The position numbers and the translations under genes were made by a program. Below are positions 8,738 through 17,658 of a stretch of DNA of 64,000 bases, one piece after another. This DNA is from Galbibacter sp. BG1 (GTDB taxonomy: Bacteria > Bacteroidota > Bacteroidia > Flavobacteriales > Flavobacteriaceae). Positions within the stretch are counted from its first letter, which is position 1. Each line of letters opens with the position of its first letter. The notes beneath the pieces are model-generated. The model worked only from the letters and a program-made list of their open reading frames with translations, did not search any database and was not told the origin of the DNA. The stretch covers positions 3,229,501-3,293,500 of the forward strand of contig NZ_CP058364.1 of the NCBI RefSeq assembly GCF_013391805.1. The letters are read 5' to 3'.

Positions 8738-10006
8738 TCAAGAGTTTTCTTCATGGGCTTCTATGTCCTTCCTTAGGTCTAGCTTTCTAAAAGCAGGCGA
8801 AATAATACCCGTTGTTACCACCGTAATAAGTGTCATGGTGCCACCAAATACCACTGCGGTAACAGTGCCCATTAGCTTTGCAGTCAAACCACTTTCAAAA
8901 GCCCCAAGCTCGTTACTGGAACCCACGAACATTGAGTTTACAGAGGCTACCCGTCCGCGCATTTCATCCGGGGTGCGCAGCTGAAGGATGGTCTGACGGA
9001 TAATCATGGAAATACCGTCGAACATCCCGCTAAAGAATAGCGCCAATACCGAAAGCCAAAAGTATTTAGAGAGGCCGAATACAATAATACATATTCCAAA
9101 GCCAAAAATAGCTCCCAGTAATTTCATTCCTGCACTTTTGTTCAGCGGGAAATATGCCGATGTAAACATGGTTATTAAAGCCCCGACTGCTGGTGCCGCC
9201 CTTAAAATACCAAAACCTTGGGAGCCAACGTGCAAAATATCCTGCGCAAAGACTGGAAGTAAAGCAACGGCTCCCCCAAAGAGAACCGCAATCATATCTA
9301 AAGTAATGGCCCCAAGAATTATTTTCGTGTTAAATACAAATTTCACACCCTCTCGAAGACTTTTAAATACATTTTCACCAATTTTCGGATTCAAAATTGG
9401 CTTAACGGGAATCTGTAATAAGTTTATAAAGGCAATTAAGGAAAAACCAAATATTAAACACATAGACCAATGTACCCCTATCCAATTAATACTAAACCCA
9501 GCCAATGCTGGGCCCAGTACAGCTCCCATTTGCCAAACAGAACTGCTCCAAGTTGCGGCATTGGGATATATTTTTTTTGGGACAATTAAAGAGAAAAGGG
9601 AAAATATGGTTGGCCCAAGAAAAGAGCGTACTATCCCCCCTAAAAATACCAAAAAATATATACTGTAAAGCACCACATTTGTAGACCAAGCACCTACTAT
9701 TTTAGGCCAAGTAAGTAAAAACAATCCAAAACTAATAACCGAAAAACCGGCAATACACTTAATTAAAAGATTTCTTTTTTCCTTTTGGTCTACTATATGT
9801 CCGGCAAATAACGCTAGGGATACCGCAGGAATTACCTCCATTAAACCAATAATCCCCAAGGACAATGGGTCTTTGGTAATACTGTATACCTCCCACTCTA
9901 TTACCACGAATTGCATCGACCATGCAAATACCAATGCGAAACGAACAATTAAAAAGATGTTGAATTCTTTATACCGCAATGCTGCGTAGGGATCATTTTT
10001 TTTCAA
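8738..10006 (-). CDS. MFS transporter (MFS_3/EntS-like)
   Basis: The 422-residue protein has about 12 hydrophobic segments. It carries the typical MFS_3 N-terminus (NDPYAALRYKEFN), a loop-2 motif AGHIVDQKEKRN near residue 68-79, and a helix 8-9 region with RQTILQLRTPDEMRGRVAS near 340. This subfamily exports small molecules such as siderophores or drugs across the inner membrane; the substrate here is unknown. The start is TTG at 10006: no in-frame ATG lies nearby, the N-terminus matches relatives, and a -7 element lies 15 bp upstream. It stands alone, with no operon partner. Confidence 0.85.
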   Translation of the reverse strand: MKKNDPYAALRYKEFNIFLIVRFALVFAWSMQFVVIEWEVYSITKDPLSLGIIGLMEVIPAVSLALFAGHIVDQKEKRNLLIKCIAGFSVISFGLFLLTWPKIVGAWSTNVVLYSIYFLVFLGGIVRSFLGPTIFSLFSLIVPKKIYPNAATWSSSVWQMGAVLGPALAGFSINWIGVHWSMCLIFGFSLIAFINLLQIPVKPILNPKIGENVFKSLREGVKFVFNTKIILGAITLDMIAVLFGGAVALLPVFAQDILHVGSQGFGILRAAPAVGALITMFTSAYFPLNKSAGMKLLGAIFGFGICIIVFGLSKYFWLSVLALFFSGMFDGISMIIRQTILQLRTPDEMRGRVASVNSMFVGSSNELGAFESGLTAKLMGTVTAVVFGGTMTLITVVTTGIISPAFRKLDLRKDIEAHEENS

Positions 10007-10020
10007 GACAATCGTATTTT

Positions 10021-10028
10021 CAAAAGTA
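10021..10028 (-). promoter_or_regulatory. Candidate -7 promoter element of the MFS gene
   Basis: On the minus strand this reads TACTTTTG, a perfect TAnnTTTG. A second match, TACCTTTG, lies at 10068-10061. No -33 element is clear for either. Its position 15 bp before the TTG start supports that start. Confidence 0.4.
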
Positions 10029-10266
10029 TAAACTTCTTTGTTTTCTTCTTAAAAACAGACCAAAGGTACATATATAAAGTAAAATTTTTTTAGGTTTTAC
10101 TGAATTTAAACAGGCTTTTATAAGATGCTGAAAATCAACAAATATATGTTTGTTAGTGACGATTAACGGTGTTTTTCATCCGCTGAATGGCATAATTTTA
10201 ACATTTTATAAAAATCTATATCAAAATGGCAACCGTAGATATATAAAAATCACTTAAAATAATATT

Positions 10267-11100
10267 ATGAAAAAAACAGCAATAACAGTATTCACAATCG
10301 CTTTATTGGCATCTTGTGTTTCTAAGAAGAAATATGTACAACTGGAACAGGAAAAAGGAGAACTCCAGAGCCAGTTACAAAAAACCCAAGTTGAGAATGA
10401 AGAGTTGGAAAGCAAATTTGCTGAAATCCAAGAACGTGTTGATGAGTACAATGGAAAAATCAACAGTTTAACAGAGGAGAATAACAGCATGATGGTTACC
10501 GTAGACGATGTGGCTGTAATCTCTGAAGAAACCAAGAAGCAAATGAGAAAAACGCTTGAAAATGTAGATCCTTCTCAATTAAGCGAAGCTAAAACTTTAA
10601 AGGATTCTATGAATTTGGCGGTTTCTTACAATCTTCAAAAATCCATGAGCAATAGCAGCTTAAATGAAGATGATGATATTGCCATTGATATTGATGAAAC
10701 TGTGGTAATGATTTCTATTTCAGATAAATTGTTATTCAACACAGCAAGTTATAGAGTAAGTAATAAAGCGAATGACATACTTCAAAAATTGGCAGACGTA
10801 ATCAATTCAGAACCCAGCATAGAAGTAATGGTAGAAGGACATACAGACGCTAGAAGTATCCACAACGAAAAAGTGGCAGATAACTGGGATTTAAGTGTGC
10901 TAAGAGCAACTTCTGTAGTTCGTAAACTTCAAAATGATTACAACGTAGCTCCAGAGAAACTCATTGCTTCTGGTAGAGGGGAATTTCAACCATTGGTTTC
11001 TAACGATACTAAAGAAGACAGAGCCAAAAACAGAAGAACGAGAATTGTGATATTACCAAATATCAACAAATTCTTCGCTTTAATGGCTTCCAACGAATAA
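10267..11100 (+). CDS. OmpA-family peptidoglycan-binding lipoprotein with coiled coil
   Basis: The 277-residue protein opens with a lipoprotein signal (ALLASC, Cys17). A coiled coil at about 22-75 is rich in Glu, Gln and Lys, and a linker follows. The OmpA/MotB domain spans about 150-270. The peptidoglycan-binding landmarks are present: LLFNTASYRVS, VEGHTDARSI, and NRRTRIVI near the end. It should sit in the outer membrane by its lipid and grip the cell wall, with the coiled coil giving reach or oligomers. It is monocistronic and followed by a strong terminator 24 bp after the stop. Confidence 0.92.
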   Translation: MKKTAITVFTIALLASCVSKKKYVQLEQEKGELQSQLQKTQVENEELESKFAEIQERVDEYNGKINSLTEENNSMMVTVDDVAVISEETKKQMRKTLENVDPSQLSEAKTLKDSMNLAVSYNLQKSMSNSSLNEDDDIAIDIDETVVMISISDKLLFNTASYRVSNKANDILQKLADVINSEPSIEVMVEGHTDARSIHNEKVADNWDLSVLRATSVVRKLQNDYNVAPEKLIASGRGEFQPLVSNDTKEDRAKNRRTRIVILPNINKFFALMASNE

Positions 11101-11123
11101 AAGATACACACTTTAAGCTTTTA

Positions 11124-11156
11124 AAAACGTCTTGCCTTTACCGCAAGACGTTTTTT
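11124..11156 (+). terminator. Intrinsic terminator after the OmpA gene, possibly bidirectional
   Basis: A perfect 12-bp stem (AAAACGTCTTGC pairs with GCAAGACGTTTT) has a 7-nt loop and is followed by six T. The A-run on the left could serve the convergent phospholipase gene, whose stop abuts the stem. Confidence 0.9.
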
Positions 11157-12141
11157 ATTTTCTAGTGGGTTTAATAACAAATGGTGTGAACCAGTCCCAA
11201 GTAACCCCAACCGATATGGTTTCATAACTATCTACAAATCTATAATTGTAGTCGTCGAAACCAGATGAAAATTGGGTATAGAAACCCAAATCGGTATCCC
11301 AAGGAAAAACCATAAACCTGGTTTGTACTCTGTACGGATCCGTTGATGGATGAATACCAAAATGCAGGAACAAATCTTGCCCTACCACGAATCGCATACT
11401 TTTTATGTAGCCCGAATATTCGTACCTAAACTCTATTTGGTGCCTTCCATAAATGTCGATATCTTCCGGATTGTAACCCCCAACATTAAAAATTCCCAAT
11501 AAACGATTGTGATAAAGCTGATAGGTAAACGTAAATGAATGTATTTTATAAGGTTTGTTATTGGCGTTTATCCTGTTAATTCTATAGTTAGCAGAAAGTC
11601 TTGATAAATTGGTAGAGAAATTACCGCTGTTTCGATTTAGAATTTCTGATAGGTTGGTATCATCGGTAATACTTTCATAAATCTCCTTACTTTCTTCAGA
11701 ACCATCATCAAACTCTTCACTAAAAGCACTTTTTGATTGCCCGTTGGAATAATGTCCGGATTCAATAGCCAGGGTGATAAAATTATTTGCTTCTGTCTTT
11801 ACAATAGATTGCCAACCAAACAGCACCTTGTAGGAAGGGGTTTTTATGGGTTTGGAATTTTCATTGAACATTCTTATTTGGGGTTGAAACGTAAGGTAGA
11901 CAGCATTTCCTGGCGTAATGGTATCGGTAGACAATGCCTCGCGGATATCATTGTAAATACTGTAATAAACAATAGGTTTTGCATTGAAAAGTGTATTTTC
12001 GTAGGGATTATTATTAATTCCAGTTTCAATTATTGGGCGTTCTGCAATAGGATAGTATTCTTTAAAAACTGAAGTTCTTTGATAGTTTTGGGCATACAAA
12101 CCTATCCCCGAAAACAGAAAAATAAGTATTAAATATCTCAT
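11155..12141 (-). CDS. Outer membrane phospholipase A (OMPLA/PldA-like)
   Basis: The 328-residue protein has a signal peptide (LIFLFSGIGLYAQ) and many alternating amphipathic strands, ending in an aromatic strand as in beta-barrels. The segment SGHYSNGQSKSAF near 130-142 matches the OMPLA active-site pattern H-x-S-N-G, with His as base and Ser as nucleophile. Family enzymes hydrolyse phospholipids that reach the outer leaflet, using Ca and dimerisation. An acidic insertion (EEFDDGSEESKE) directly after the active site is unusual for the E. coli type. Identification rests on this motif plus barrel character. Confidence 0.75.
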   Translation of the reverse strand: MRYLILIFLFSGIGLYAQNYQRTSVFKEYYPIAERPIIETGINNNPYENTLFNAKPIVYYSIYNDIREALSTDTITPGNAVYLTFQPQIRMFNENSKPIKTPSYKVLFGWQSIVKTEANNFITLAIESGHYSNGQSKSAFSEEFDDGSEESKEIYESITDDTNLSEILNRNSGNFSTNLSRLSANYRINRINANNKPYKIHSFTFTYQLYHNRLLGIFNVGGYNPEDIDIYGRHQIEFRYEYSGYIKSMRFVVGQDLFLHFGIHPSTDPYRVQTRFMVFPWDTDLGFYTQFSSGFDDYNYRFVDSYETISVGVTWDWFTPFVIKPTRK

Positions 12142-12165
12142 GCTTGCTAAAAAAAAGTTATAAAT

Positions 12166-12213
12166 AAAAATGCACCTTTAAATGATTATTCTTAACCATT
12201 CAAGGTGCATTTT
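12166..12213 (-). terminator. Intrinsic terminator after the sugar dehydrogenase gene
   Basis: Inverted arms AAAATGCACCTT and AAGGTGCATTTT flank a 23-nt loop. On the minus strand the stem runs into a T-rich tail (TTTTTATTTATA). It lies just downstream of the minus-strand gene ending at 12229. Confidence 0.75.
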
Positions 12214-12228
12214 AAAAAAGCTTAATGT

Positions 12229-13506
12229 TTATTTATGGGAAACCTTCCAAATAATCCCAGAATCGTCATCATTAACCAATAATGATCCTTGTGGTGTAAT
12301 GGCAACCCCTACCGGGCGACCATAAACTTGGGCGTCTTCATCACTTTTTATAAAACCTGTTAAAAAATCCTGAGGTTTTTGAGGTTTTCCTTCTTTAAAA
12401 GGAACAAATGAAACTTTGTAACCAGCAAAATTTGCACGGTTCCAAGAGCCATGTTGTCCTAAAAAGGCTCCGTTTTTATAATCCTCCGGAAATTGGTCTT
12501 CAGTATAAAAAGCAAGTCCCAATGTAGCCGTATGACTTCCAGTGGGTACATCTGGAACTATTGCCTTATCGACCATTTCTTGGTGTGGTTCTTCTTCCCA
12601 TCGCGGATCTTTAATATCGCCATAGTAACTGTAAGGCCAACCGTACCAACCACCTTGTTTCACGCTGGTAATATAATCGGGCACTAAATTATTCCCTAGG
12701 GCATCTCTCTCGTTTACGGCTGTCCATAATTCTCCAGTCACTGGATTCCAATCCATCCCAACGGGATTTCTCAATCCGCTGGCATATGTTTCTTCACCGC
12801 TTCCGTCAAGGTTAACCACTAGAATAGCTGCTCTTCTTTTTTCTACATCCATACCGTGTTCCCCAACATTACTTGCAGAACCTACGGAGATATAAATTTT
12901 ATCCTTTTCTTTATTGGTAATAATGTTTCTGGTCCAGTGATTGTTGTATCCTCCAGCGGGCAAGTCCACCATCTTTTCCCCTTCTGAAGTAATCTTGGTC
13001 ATCCCGTGTTTATAGGGATACCGGTAAAGTCCGTCGGTATTCGCAACGAAGAAGTTCTCGCCTATTATTAACATTCCGAAGTTTTTGTTTAAATCCTTCA
13101 GAAAAACATGGCGTTCATCAATGATTTCATCCCCATCGGTATCCCTAAGTAGCGTAATTTGGTTAGCGCTATCGCTGGAATTGGATTCTGCCACCAAATA
13201 ATCTCCGTTGGGAGCTACATACGTCCAACGTGGATGTTTCAAATCTTCTGCGAAACGCGTTACCGTAAAACCTTCTGGAGCTTTCGGTGTCTTGCCTTCA
13301 GGCCAATCGACCACCTTACTGGGCTTTGCCGTAGGCTCTGAGCTGTAAGGGGCTGGCAGCTCCAATTTTCCAATGGCTGTTTCTACTATGGTAATGCTAT
13401 CGTTTATAGTTTCCTGTGTTGCTTCTGTTTTACCCTCTTTTTTTTCTTGTGTGTTGCAAGAAAATGCTAAAAAGGATAGAGAAAGCAATAGCGTGATTCT
13501 TTTCAT
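12229..13506 (-). CDS. PQQ-dependent sugar (glucose/sorbosone) dehydrogenase lipoprotein
   Basis: The 425-residue protein has a lipoprotein signal (SLSFLAFSCN, Cys17) and then the six-bladed beta-propeller of the GSDH/sorbosone dehydrogenase family. Landmarks are the FAEDLKHPRW start of blade 1, GGYNNHWTRNI, a SGLRNPVGMDWNP blade and QGGWYGWPYSYYG, the latter typical of the PQQ pocket. It would oxidise aldoses in the periplasm or at the outer membrane, passing electrons to a cytochrome or quinone. No PQQ synthesis genes are in this window, so the cofactor may be scavenged, or the protein may be a non-catalytic propeller. The propeller family is clear; the substrate is not. Confidence 0.85.
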   Translation of the reverse strand: MKRITLLLSLSFLAFSCNTQEKKEGKTEATQETINDSITIVETAIGKLELPAPYSSEPTAKPSKVVDWPEGKTPKAPEGFTVTRFAEDLKHPRWTYVAPNGDYLVAESNSSDSANQITLLRDTDGDEIIDERHVFLKDLNKNFGMLIIGENFFVANTDGLYRYPYKHGMTKITSEGEKMVDLPAGGYNNHWTRNIITNKEKDKIYISVGSASNVGEHGMDVEKRRAAILVVNLDGSGEETYASGLRNPVGMDWNPVTGELWTAVNERDALGNNLVPDYITSVKQGGWYGWPYSYYGDIKDPRWEEEPHQEMVDKAIVPDVPTGSHTATLGLAFYTEDQFPEDYKNGAFLGQHGSWNRANFAGYKVSFVPFKEGKPQKPQDFLTGFIKSDEDAQVYGRPVGVAITPQGSLLVNDDDSGIIWKVSHK

Positions 13507-13634
13507 CTTCTTTTAGATTCTTTTGATTAGACTTTCTAATTTACATTTTAATCTGAATGCTAAAAAATGAATAGGGATATTAGCATTAATTTAACTAAAT
13601 GGAGGCTCTAGATAGATTTTTAACACTGTTTGGT

Positions 13635-14669
13635 TTAATAATATTTCTTACGTAACCAAAAAGAAACCCGAACCAATAGAATTAACGCTGGCACCTCTAC
13701 TAAGGGACCAATTACGCCTGTAAAGGCTTGACCAGAATTGAGTCCGAATACGGCAATGGCAACTGCAATGGCCAATTCAAAATTATTTCCGGCAGCTGTA
13801 AATGCAATAGCGGCATTTTTGTCGTATGCAATTCCCCTGGCCTTGCTTAAAAAGAAACCAATAAAGAACATAATGGTAAAATAAATCAACAATGGGATGG
13901 CAATAATCACTACATCCATGGGGATTTCTACAATAAGCTCTCCTTTTAAAGAAAACATAACCACAATGGTAAACAAAAGCGCAATAAGCGTTATAGGCGA
14001 AATAAAGGGAATAAATGTGTTATTGTACCATTCTTCCCCTTTCCATTTAGCAAGAATCCATCTACTTAAAAAACCCATTATAAAAGGAATTCCTAAATAT
14101 ATAAATACGCTTTCGGCAATTGTTTGAATAGAAATATCCACAATGGCACCTTCAAAACCAAAAAGTACCGGAAGTTTCGTAATAAACAACCAAGCATAAA
14201 AACTGTAGCCAAAAACTTGAAAGATACTGTTTAAGGCAACCAATCCTGCAGCATATTCGTTGCTTCCTTCAGCTAAATCATTCCAAACCAAAACCATGGC
14301 AATGCATCTTGCCAAACCAATTAAAATTAGTCCCACCATGTATTCGGGATAATCGTGCAAGAAAAGAATAGCGAGAAAAAACATTAAAAACGGTCCGATT
14401 ACCCAATTTAAAATTAAGGAAATACTTAGCGTTTTTACATCTTTAAATACTTTTGGAAGCAACGCATAATTTACTTTTGCCAAAGGCGGATACATCATTA
14501 ATATGAGTCCGATTGCAATAGGAATATTTGTACTTCCGGAGCTATAATTGTTAATATAACTTGGTGCTGTTGGAAAGAAATATCCAATGGAAACCCCTAT
14601 GCCCATTGCAACAAAGATCCAAAGGGTTAAGTTTTTATCTAAAAAACTAAGTTGTCTTTTTGATTTCAT
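13635..14669 (-). CDS. arsB: Arsenite efflux pump, ACR3 family
   Basis: The 344-residue protein has about ten membrane segments. It carries the ACR3 signature [13 protein letters not shown] near residue 118-130, whose Cys is needed for arsenite transport in characterised members, and a second conserved stretch [21 protein letters not shown] near 290-310. It extrudes arsenite across the inner membrane, driven by the proton gradient. It is the last gene of the arsenic operon and overlaps the arsenate reductase stop by one base, consistent with translational coupling. Confidence 0.94.
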   Translation of the reverse strand: MKSKRQLSFLDKNLTLWIFVAMGIGVSIGYFFPTAPSYINNYSSGSTNIPIAIGLILMMYPPLAKVNYALLPKVFKDVKTLSISLILNWVIGPFLMFFLAILFLHDYPEYMVGLILIGLARCIAMVLVWNDLAEGSNEYAAGLVALNSIFQVFGYSFYAWLFITKLPVLFGFEGAIVDISIQTIAESVFIYLGIPFIMGFLSRWILAKWKGEEWYNNTFIPFISPITLIALLFTIVVMFSLKGELIVEIPMDVVIIAIPLLIYFTIMFFIGFFLSKARGIAYDKNAAIAFTAAGNNFELAIAVAIAVFGLNSGQAFTGVIGPLVEVPALILLVRVSFWLRKKYY

Positions 14670-15280
14670 TATTTTGCTACTTTAGAGAATATGTAAAACA
14701 TCTCGGTGGCTATTTGATGACTTCTTTGCGTATACATAGCTGCTGCTTCTGGAGTTCCATCAAACAGTTTGGGATCTTCATAGGTGATTGGAATTCTTTT
14801 TTCCGCTCCCGCAATAAAAGGACAGCCTTCGTCCGCTTGAGAGCAAGTCATTATTGCAGCAAAATGGGAAGACGGATTAAAATGATGATCAAATTTTTTT
14901 GAAAAGCCGATAATGGCAGGAGCATTTTCATCAAACTTAATGGCATAAACAGGATTGGTTCCTTCCGAGAGTTTTTCAACCAAAAATCCATCTTGAACAA
15001 GCGTTTTGGCAACTTGTTCATATAAAGCCGTGCTTTCAGTTCCCCCTGAATAACAACTAAAGTTAGATATTTGAAAATGATGAGCCATGGTTTGTGCCCA
15101 GATTTGAGAAAAGTGACTTCTCCGTGAATTATGAGTGCATATAAAATTTATGGCAACATCTTCATTTTTAGATAACTTAATCTTAATGAAGTCAACTAAC
15201 GGTTGAAGTGTTTTTTTTCGTTCCTCTGTAATTGAGGCCAGATCGATAACCTCAATAAGCTTAGATATATTTGCGTACAT
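14669..15280 (-). CDS. arsC: Arsenate reductase, thioredoxin-linked low-molecular-weight phosphatase type
   Basis: The 203-residue protein contains the phosphatase P-loop C48-THNSRR-S55 (CX5R-S) and a redox pair in C146-SQADEG-C153. The seven-residue spacing matches Cys82/Cys89 of the staphylococcal enzyme. This three-Cys layout supports thioredoxin-coupled arsenate reduction rather than protein-tyrosine phosphatase activity. About 40 extra N-terminal residues precede the fold. The product, arsenite, is the substrate of the ACR3 pump encoded next. It lies 9 bp after the DUF6428 gene in the same operon. Confidence 0.92.
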   Translation of the reverse strand: MYANISKLIEVIDLASITEERKKTLQPLVDFIKIKLSKNEDVAINFICTHNSRRSHFSQIWAQTMAHHFQISNFSCYSGGTESTALYEQVAKTLVQDGFLVEKLSEGTNPVYAIKFDENAPAIIGFSKKFDHHFNPSSHFAAIMTCSQADEGCPFIAGAEKRIPITYEDPKLFDGTPEAAAMYTQRSHQIATEMFYIFSKVAK

Positions 15281-15289
15281 AAATTAGAA

Positions 15290-15751
15290 TTAACAGCATC
15301 CAGAACCAGGTGCACAAGCGTTCGTATTTAATTCTGATAACCTAACTTTTTTCTTTTCGGGAATACCACATTTGTCCTTTGCCAAACAGTCAGTCTGTTT
15401 GGTGATCAATTGAAAAACATTCCCATCGAATGCCAACCCAAATTTATTTATGGTCTCCCCTTGGTACTCTACCTCTATTTCAAGATCGTCCAGCAATAAC
15501 TTTTTTTCTGAAAGTTCTATAATTTGAAGTAATTTTTCTGGGTGCAATCGATGATCGTAATCGTTTTCTTCCCATAACTGCAAACTAATTACTTCTTCGT
15601 TTCGAAGCGTTCCCCCACAATCGATAAAACGTTTGGAGATAGCACCAACTTCTGTAACATGAAAATGACTGGGCACTAATTTCCCATTGGGTAATTGAAA
15701 ACCAATTTGATCTTGATTTTCTAAAATCTGTTTAAATTCTGATAACTTCAT
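15290..15751 (-). CDS. DUF6428 family protein of the arsenic operon
   Basis: This 153-residue soluble protein has the DUF6428 pattern (LPNGKLVPSHFHVTEVG, then RFIDCGGT). Members commonly lie between arsR and arsC in flavobacteria; I know of no proven function. It ends in a Cys-rich tail, ACAPGSGCC, and has further Cys near CLAKDKC, so thiol binding of arsenite or another soft metal is an attractive but untested idea. It is preceded by a copy of the operator-like box also found before arsR, so it may have its own regulated promoter. Confidence 0.8.
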   Translation of the reverse strand: MKLSEFKQILENQDQIGFQLPNGKLVPSHFHVTEVGAISKRFIDCGGTLRNEEVISLQLWEENDYDHRLHPEKLLQIIELSEKKLLLDDLEIEVEYQGETINKFGLAFDGNVFQLITKQTDCLAKDKCGIPEKKKVRLSELNTNACAPGSGCC

Positions 15752-15755
15752 ATTA

Positions 15756-15782
15756 TTTATTTATTGCGATATTGCGATTAAT
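15756..15782. promoter_or_regulatory. Operator-like box 1 (candidate ArsR site) upstream of the DUF6428 gene
   Basis: This 27-bp box contains two exact tandem copies of ATTGCGAT followed by TAAT. It matches the box upstream of arsR at 24 of 27 positions and lies 4 bp from the DUF6428 start. Two near-identical copies in one arsenic operon point to ArsR binding. Confidence 0.6.
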
Positions 15783-15795
15783 AGAAATAAATTTT

Positions 15796-16128
15796 TTAAC
15801 AACAATCTGTGTTACTGGAAGGTGTTAGGTTGATTAAGTTAACTAAACTGGTCGTTAGTTTTTGCCAATTTTCAGCATCTATACAATAGCAGACGCTTGT
15901 TCCAGAAATGGTTCCTTTAATGACACCCAGATTTTTAAGCTCTTTTAGGTGCTGGGATATGGTAGGCTGGGCCAAACCTATTTCCTCCACGAGATCTCCA
16001 CAAACACAAGAATTTGTTTTAATCAAATATTGTAGAATAGCTACGCGTGCAGGATGCCCTATTACTTTAGCGATACGAGCGATCTTGTTTTGCTCTTCTG
16101 TAAATATTTCTTCTTTAGTAACCCCCAT
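15796..16128 (-). CDS. arsR: ArsR-family arsenic-responsive repressor
   Basis: The 110-residue protein is a winged-helix ArsR/SmtB repressor. It has a recognition helix around AQPTISQHLKELKNLG and wing residues GTISGTSVCYCI. The arsenite-sensing motif is a variant of ELCVCDL: NSCVCGDL, with Cys41 and Cys43. Extra Cys occur in the wing (VCYC) and as a C-terminal pair. In the known mechanism, arsenite binding releases the operator and derepresses the operon. It is the first gene of arsR-DUF6428-arsC-ACR3, and a 27-bp box lies directly before its start. Confidence 0.93.
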   Translation of the reverse strand: MGVTKEEIFTEEQNKIARIAKVIGHPARVAILQYLIKTNSCVCGDLVEEIGLAQPTISQHLKELKNLGVIKGTISGTSVCYCIDAENWQKLTTSLVNLINLTPSSNTDCC

Positions 16129-16133
16129 TTTAA

Positions 16134-16160
16134 TTTATTTATTGCAATATTACAATTAAT
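16134..16160. promoter_or_regulatory. Operator-like box 2 (candidate ArsR site) upstream of arsR
   Basis: This box starts 6 bp before the arsR ATG. It reads as a slightly diverged tandem octamer (ATTGCAAT then ATTACAAT) followed by TAAT, the same layout as box 1. On the minus strand TAATATTG, one mismatch from the -7 consensus, lies inside it, so bound ArsR would block the promoter. Confidence 0.6.
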
Positions 16161-16196
16161 ATTCAAAACCAAAAACAGAAAACCTATTTTTTTATA

Positions 16197-16655
16197 TCAC
16201 TCTTCTTTAATAGGCACCATAAACACGGGAACTTTTGTGTTTTCAAGCACTGAAGACGCTACGGTACCCATTAGAATTTTTTCAAGTTTACTGTGGCTAT
16301 GGGTTCCCATAACAATTAAAGAAGCGTTCCATTGATCTGCGTAGTCTAAAATCTCATCGGCCGTATCACCTTCAGCGATATGAGACTCCACTTTAGGATC
16401 CCCGATATTTGCAGTAGCTGTTTGTAAAAAGTCCCTTGCGACACCTTTCATTTCTTCTTGAAAACTTGGATCGTAATTGATATTCATGGCATCATAACCC
16501 ATGAAAGTTGGATATTGAATGCCGTAGTACTGCAAATTACTTATCACATGCATTAAGCAAACTTCTGCACCCAAGGTTTTCGCCAGTTGATATCCTTTAT
16601 TTACCACTTCTTCGGAAGCTGGATTGTAATCGATTGCTATAAGTACTTTTTTCAT
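16197..16655 (-). CDS. Universal stress protein (UspA family)
   Basis: The 152-residue single-domain protein starts MKKVLIAIDYNPASEE, the usual Usp first strand with the nucleotide-contacting Asp. It ends with the ATP-binding glycine motif GTHSHSKLEKILMGTVASSV followed by VPVFMV. An ATP-binding type is therefore likely. Such proteins help survival under starvation or redox stress, but the partners are unknown. It lies downstream of arsR on the other side of the operators and points the same way, so it is not in the arsenic transcript. No operon partner is seen. Confidence 0.92.
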   Translation of the reverse strand: MKKVLIAIDYNPASEEVVNKGYQLAKTLGAEVCLMHVISNLQYYGIQYPTFMGYDAMNINYDPSFQEEMKGVARDFLQTATANIGDPKVESHIAEGDTADEILDYADQWNASLIVMGTHSHSKLEKILMGTVASSVLENTKVPVFMVPIKEE

Positions 16656-16748
16656 GATTTGAACCTCTTTACACTCCTAAAGATAAATAAATATGAAGAA
16701 AATTAACAGCAGTTTAAGGTTAATATTTCTACAAATTTTGAAGAATCG

Positions 16749-17417
16749 TTATTCTTTTATGATTAACAATGAAGCTTTTACACCGGTTGATAAATTCCAG
16801 ATATTGGATGATATTTCCACGCCCTTATCATCAAAAACAGCAAATTGTGCAGTATTCGGGCCCGAAGTTCCTTGGTTAAGTGCCTTGAATTCAATTTTAT
16901 TAAACCCTTGCTCCAGGTCTATGTAAAAACCTTTAAAAGAAGATTCTAGGAAAATATTAGGTACCACCACTTTATCATTAACGATTACGCTTACGCGGTC
17001 CCCATCGACATATTGATGATCCCTACAAAGAATTTTAACGGATTTAGCATTGCTTTTAAAATCCCCAAAGTATTGTGTAGAAGTAGCGCCTACCCTAGTA
17101 TCTTCTTTTCCCGTAAGTTCCCTGTTTAGTTTTTTCTCAAAATGGTCGCCTGGATCTAAAAAAGCTTCATTTTTATCCATCATATTGACCTCTTTGTTGG
17201 CGAGATCTTTGGTTGTAGGAGTTTTAGGGGCTTCGGGAATATTTATATCCGGAACCGTTTTTATGTCCAATGATGTACTTTCAGGAGCATTTTCTTTTGG
17301 CTGTTCAACGGCATTCAAGCCTTCCAATTTGATAGGGGTGTTTTGCAAATCGCCTTGCTGGGCAAAAGTACTTCCCAAACAGATGATGAGTAAAAATATG
17401 GTAACTAAAAACTTCAT
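16749..17417 (-). CDS. Secreted protein of unknown function
   Basis: I do not recognise this family. From ATG 17417 the protein has 222 residues: a signal peptide (LVTIFLLIICLGSTFAQ), a Pro- and Asn-rich linker of about 70 residues with little order, then about 100 residues of beta-rich sequence starting at TQYFGDFKSNAKSV. Features such as CRDHQYVDGDRVSVIVN and GFYIDLEQGFNKIEFKALNQG suggest a small beta-sandwich exposed in the periplasm or outside. An upstream in-frame ATG at 17432 adds only five residues before the signal peptide. A paired GTATAT box lies 119 bp upstream. Confidence 0.7.
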   Translation of the reverse strand: MKFLVTIFLLIICLGSTFAQQGDLQNTPIKLEGLNAVEQPKENAPESTSLDIKTVPDINIPEAPKTPTTKDLANKEVNMMDKNEAFLDPGDHFEKKLNRELTGKEDTRVGATSTQYFGDFKSNAKSVKILCRDHQYVDGDRVSVIVNDKVVVPNIFLESSFKGFYIDLEQGFNKIEFKALNQGTSGPNTAQFAVFDDKGVEISSNIWNLSTGVKASLLIIKE

Positions 17418-17535
17418 AATACTAACATTCATACACGTGATAAATATAAAGCCTTTTGTAAAAAAAATATAAAAGCCATTTCATCTCGTGGTAAAAATAG
17501 TATCCAAATTTATGCCAAACACTTTAATTTATGTT

Positions 17536-17556
17536 AATTATATACCGTAATATACT
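17536..17556 (-). promoter_or_regulatory. Paired GTATAT box A (candidate operator)
   Basis: On the minus strand GTATAT occurs twice, 4 bp apart, followed by AATT. A near copy lies at 19026-19045, also upstream of a minus-strand gene for a secreted protein. The factor is unknown. Confidence 0.3.
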
Positions 17557-17658
17557 AAAAGCCATTTTTCAAGATATGTGCATACCTTAAAAAATAGCTT
17601 TTACAGTTGGCTAGTAAATTTTTCCTATTAAAAAAAACGGTAAAGTACTAAACTACTC

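Noticed and set aside
9006-9668. 220-residue plus-strand ORF
   Set aside because: Lies wholly antisense to the MFS gene, with Pro/Lys-rich composition and no recognisable domain; it is a shadow of that gene.
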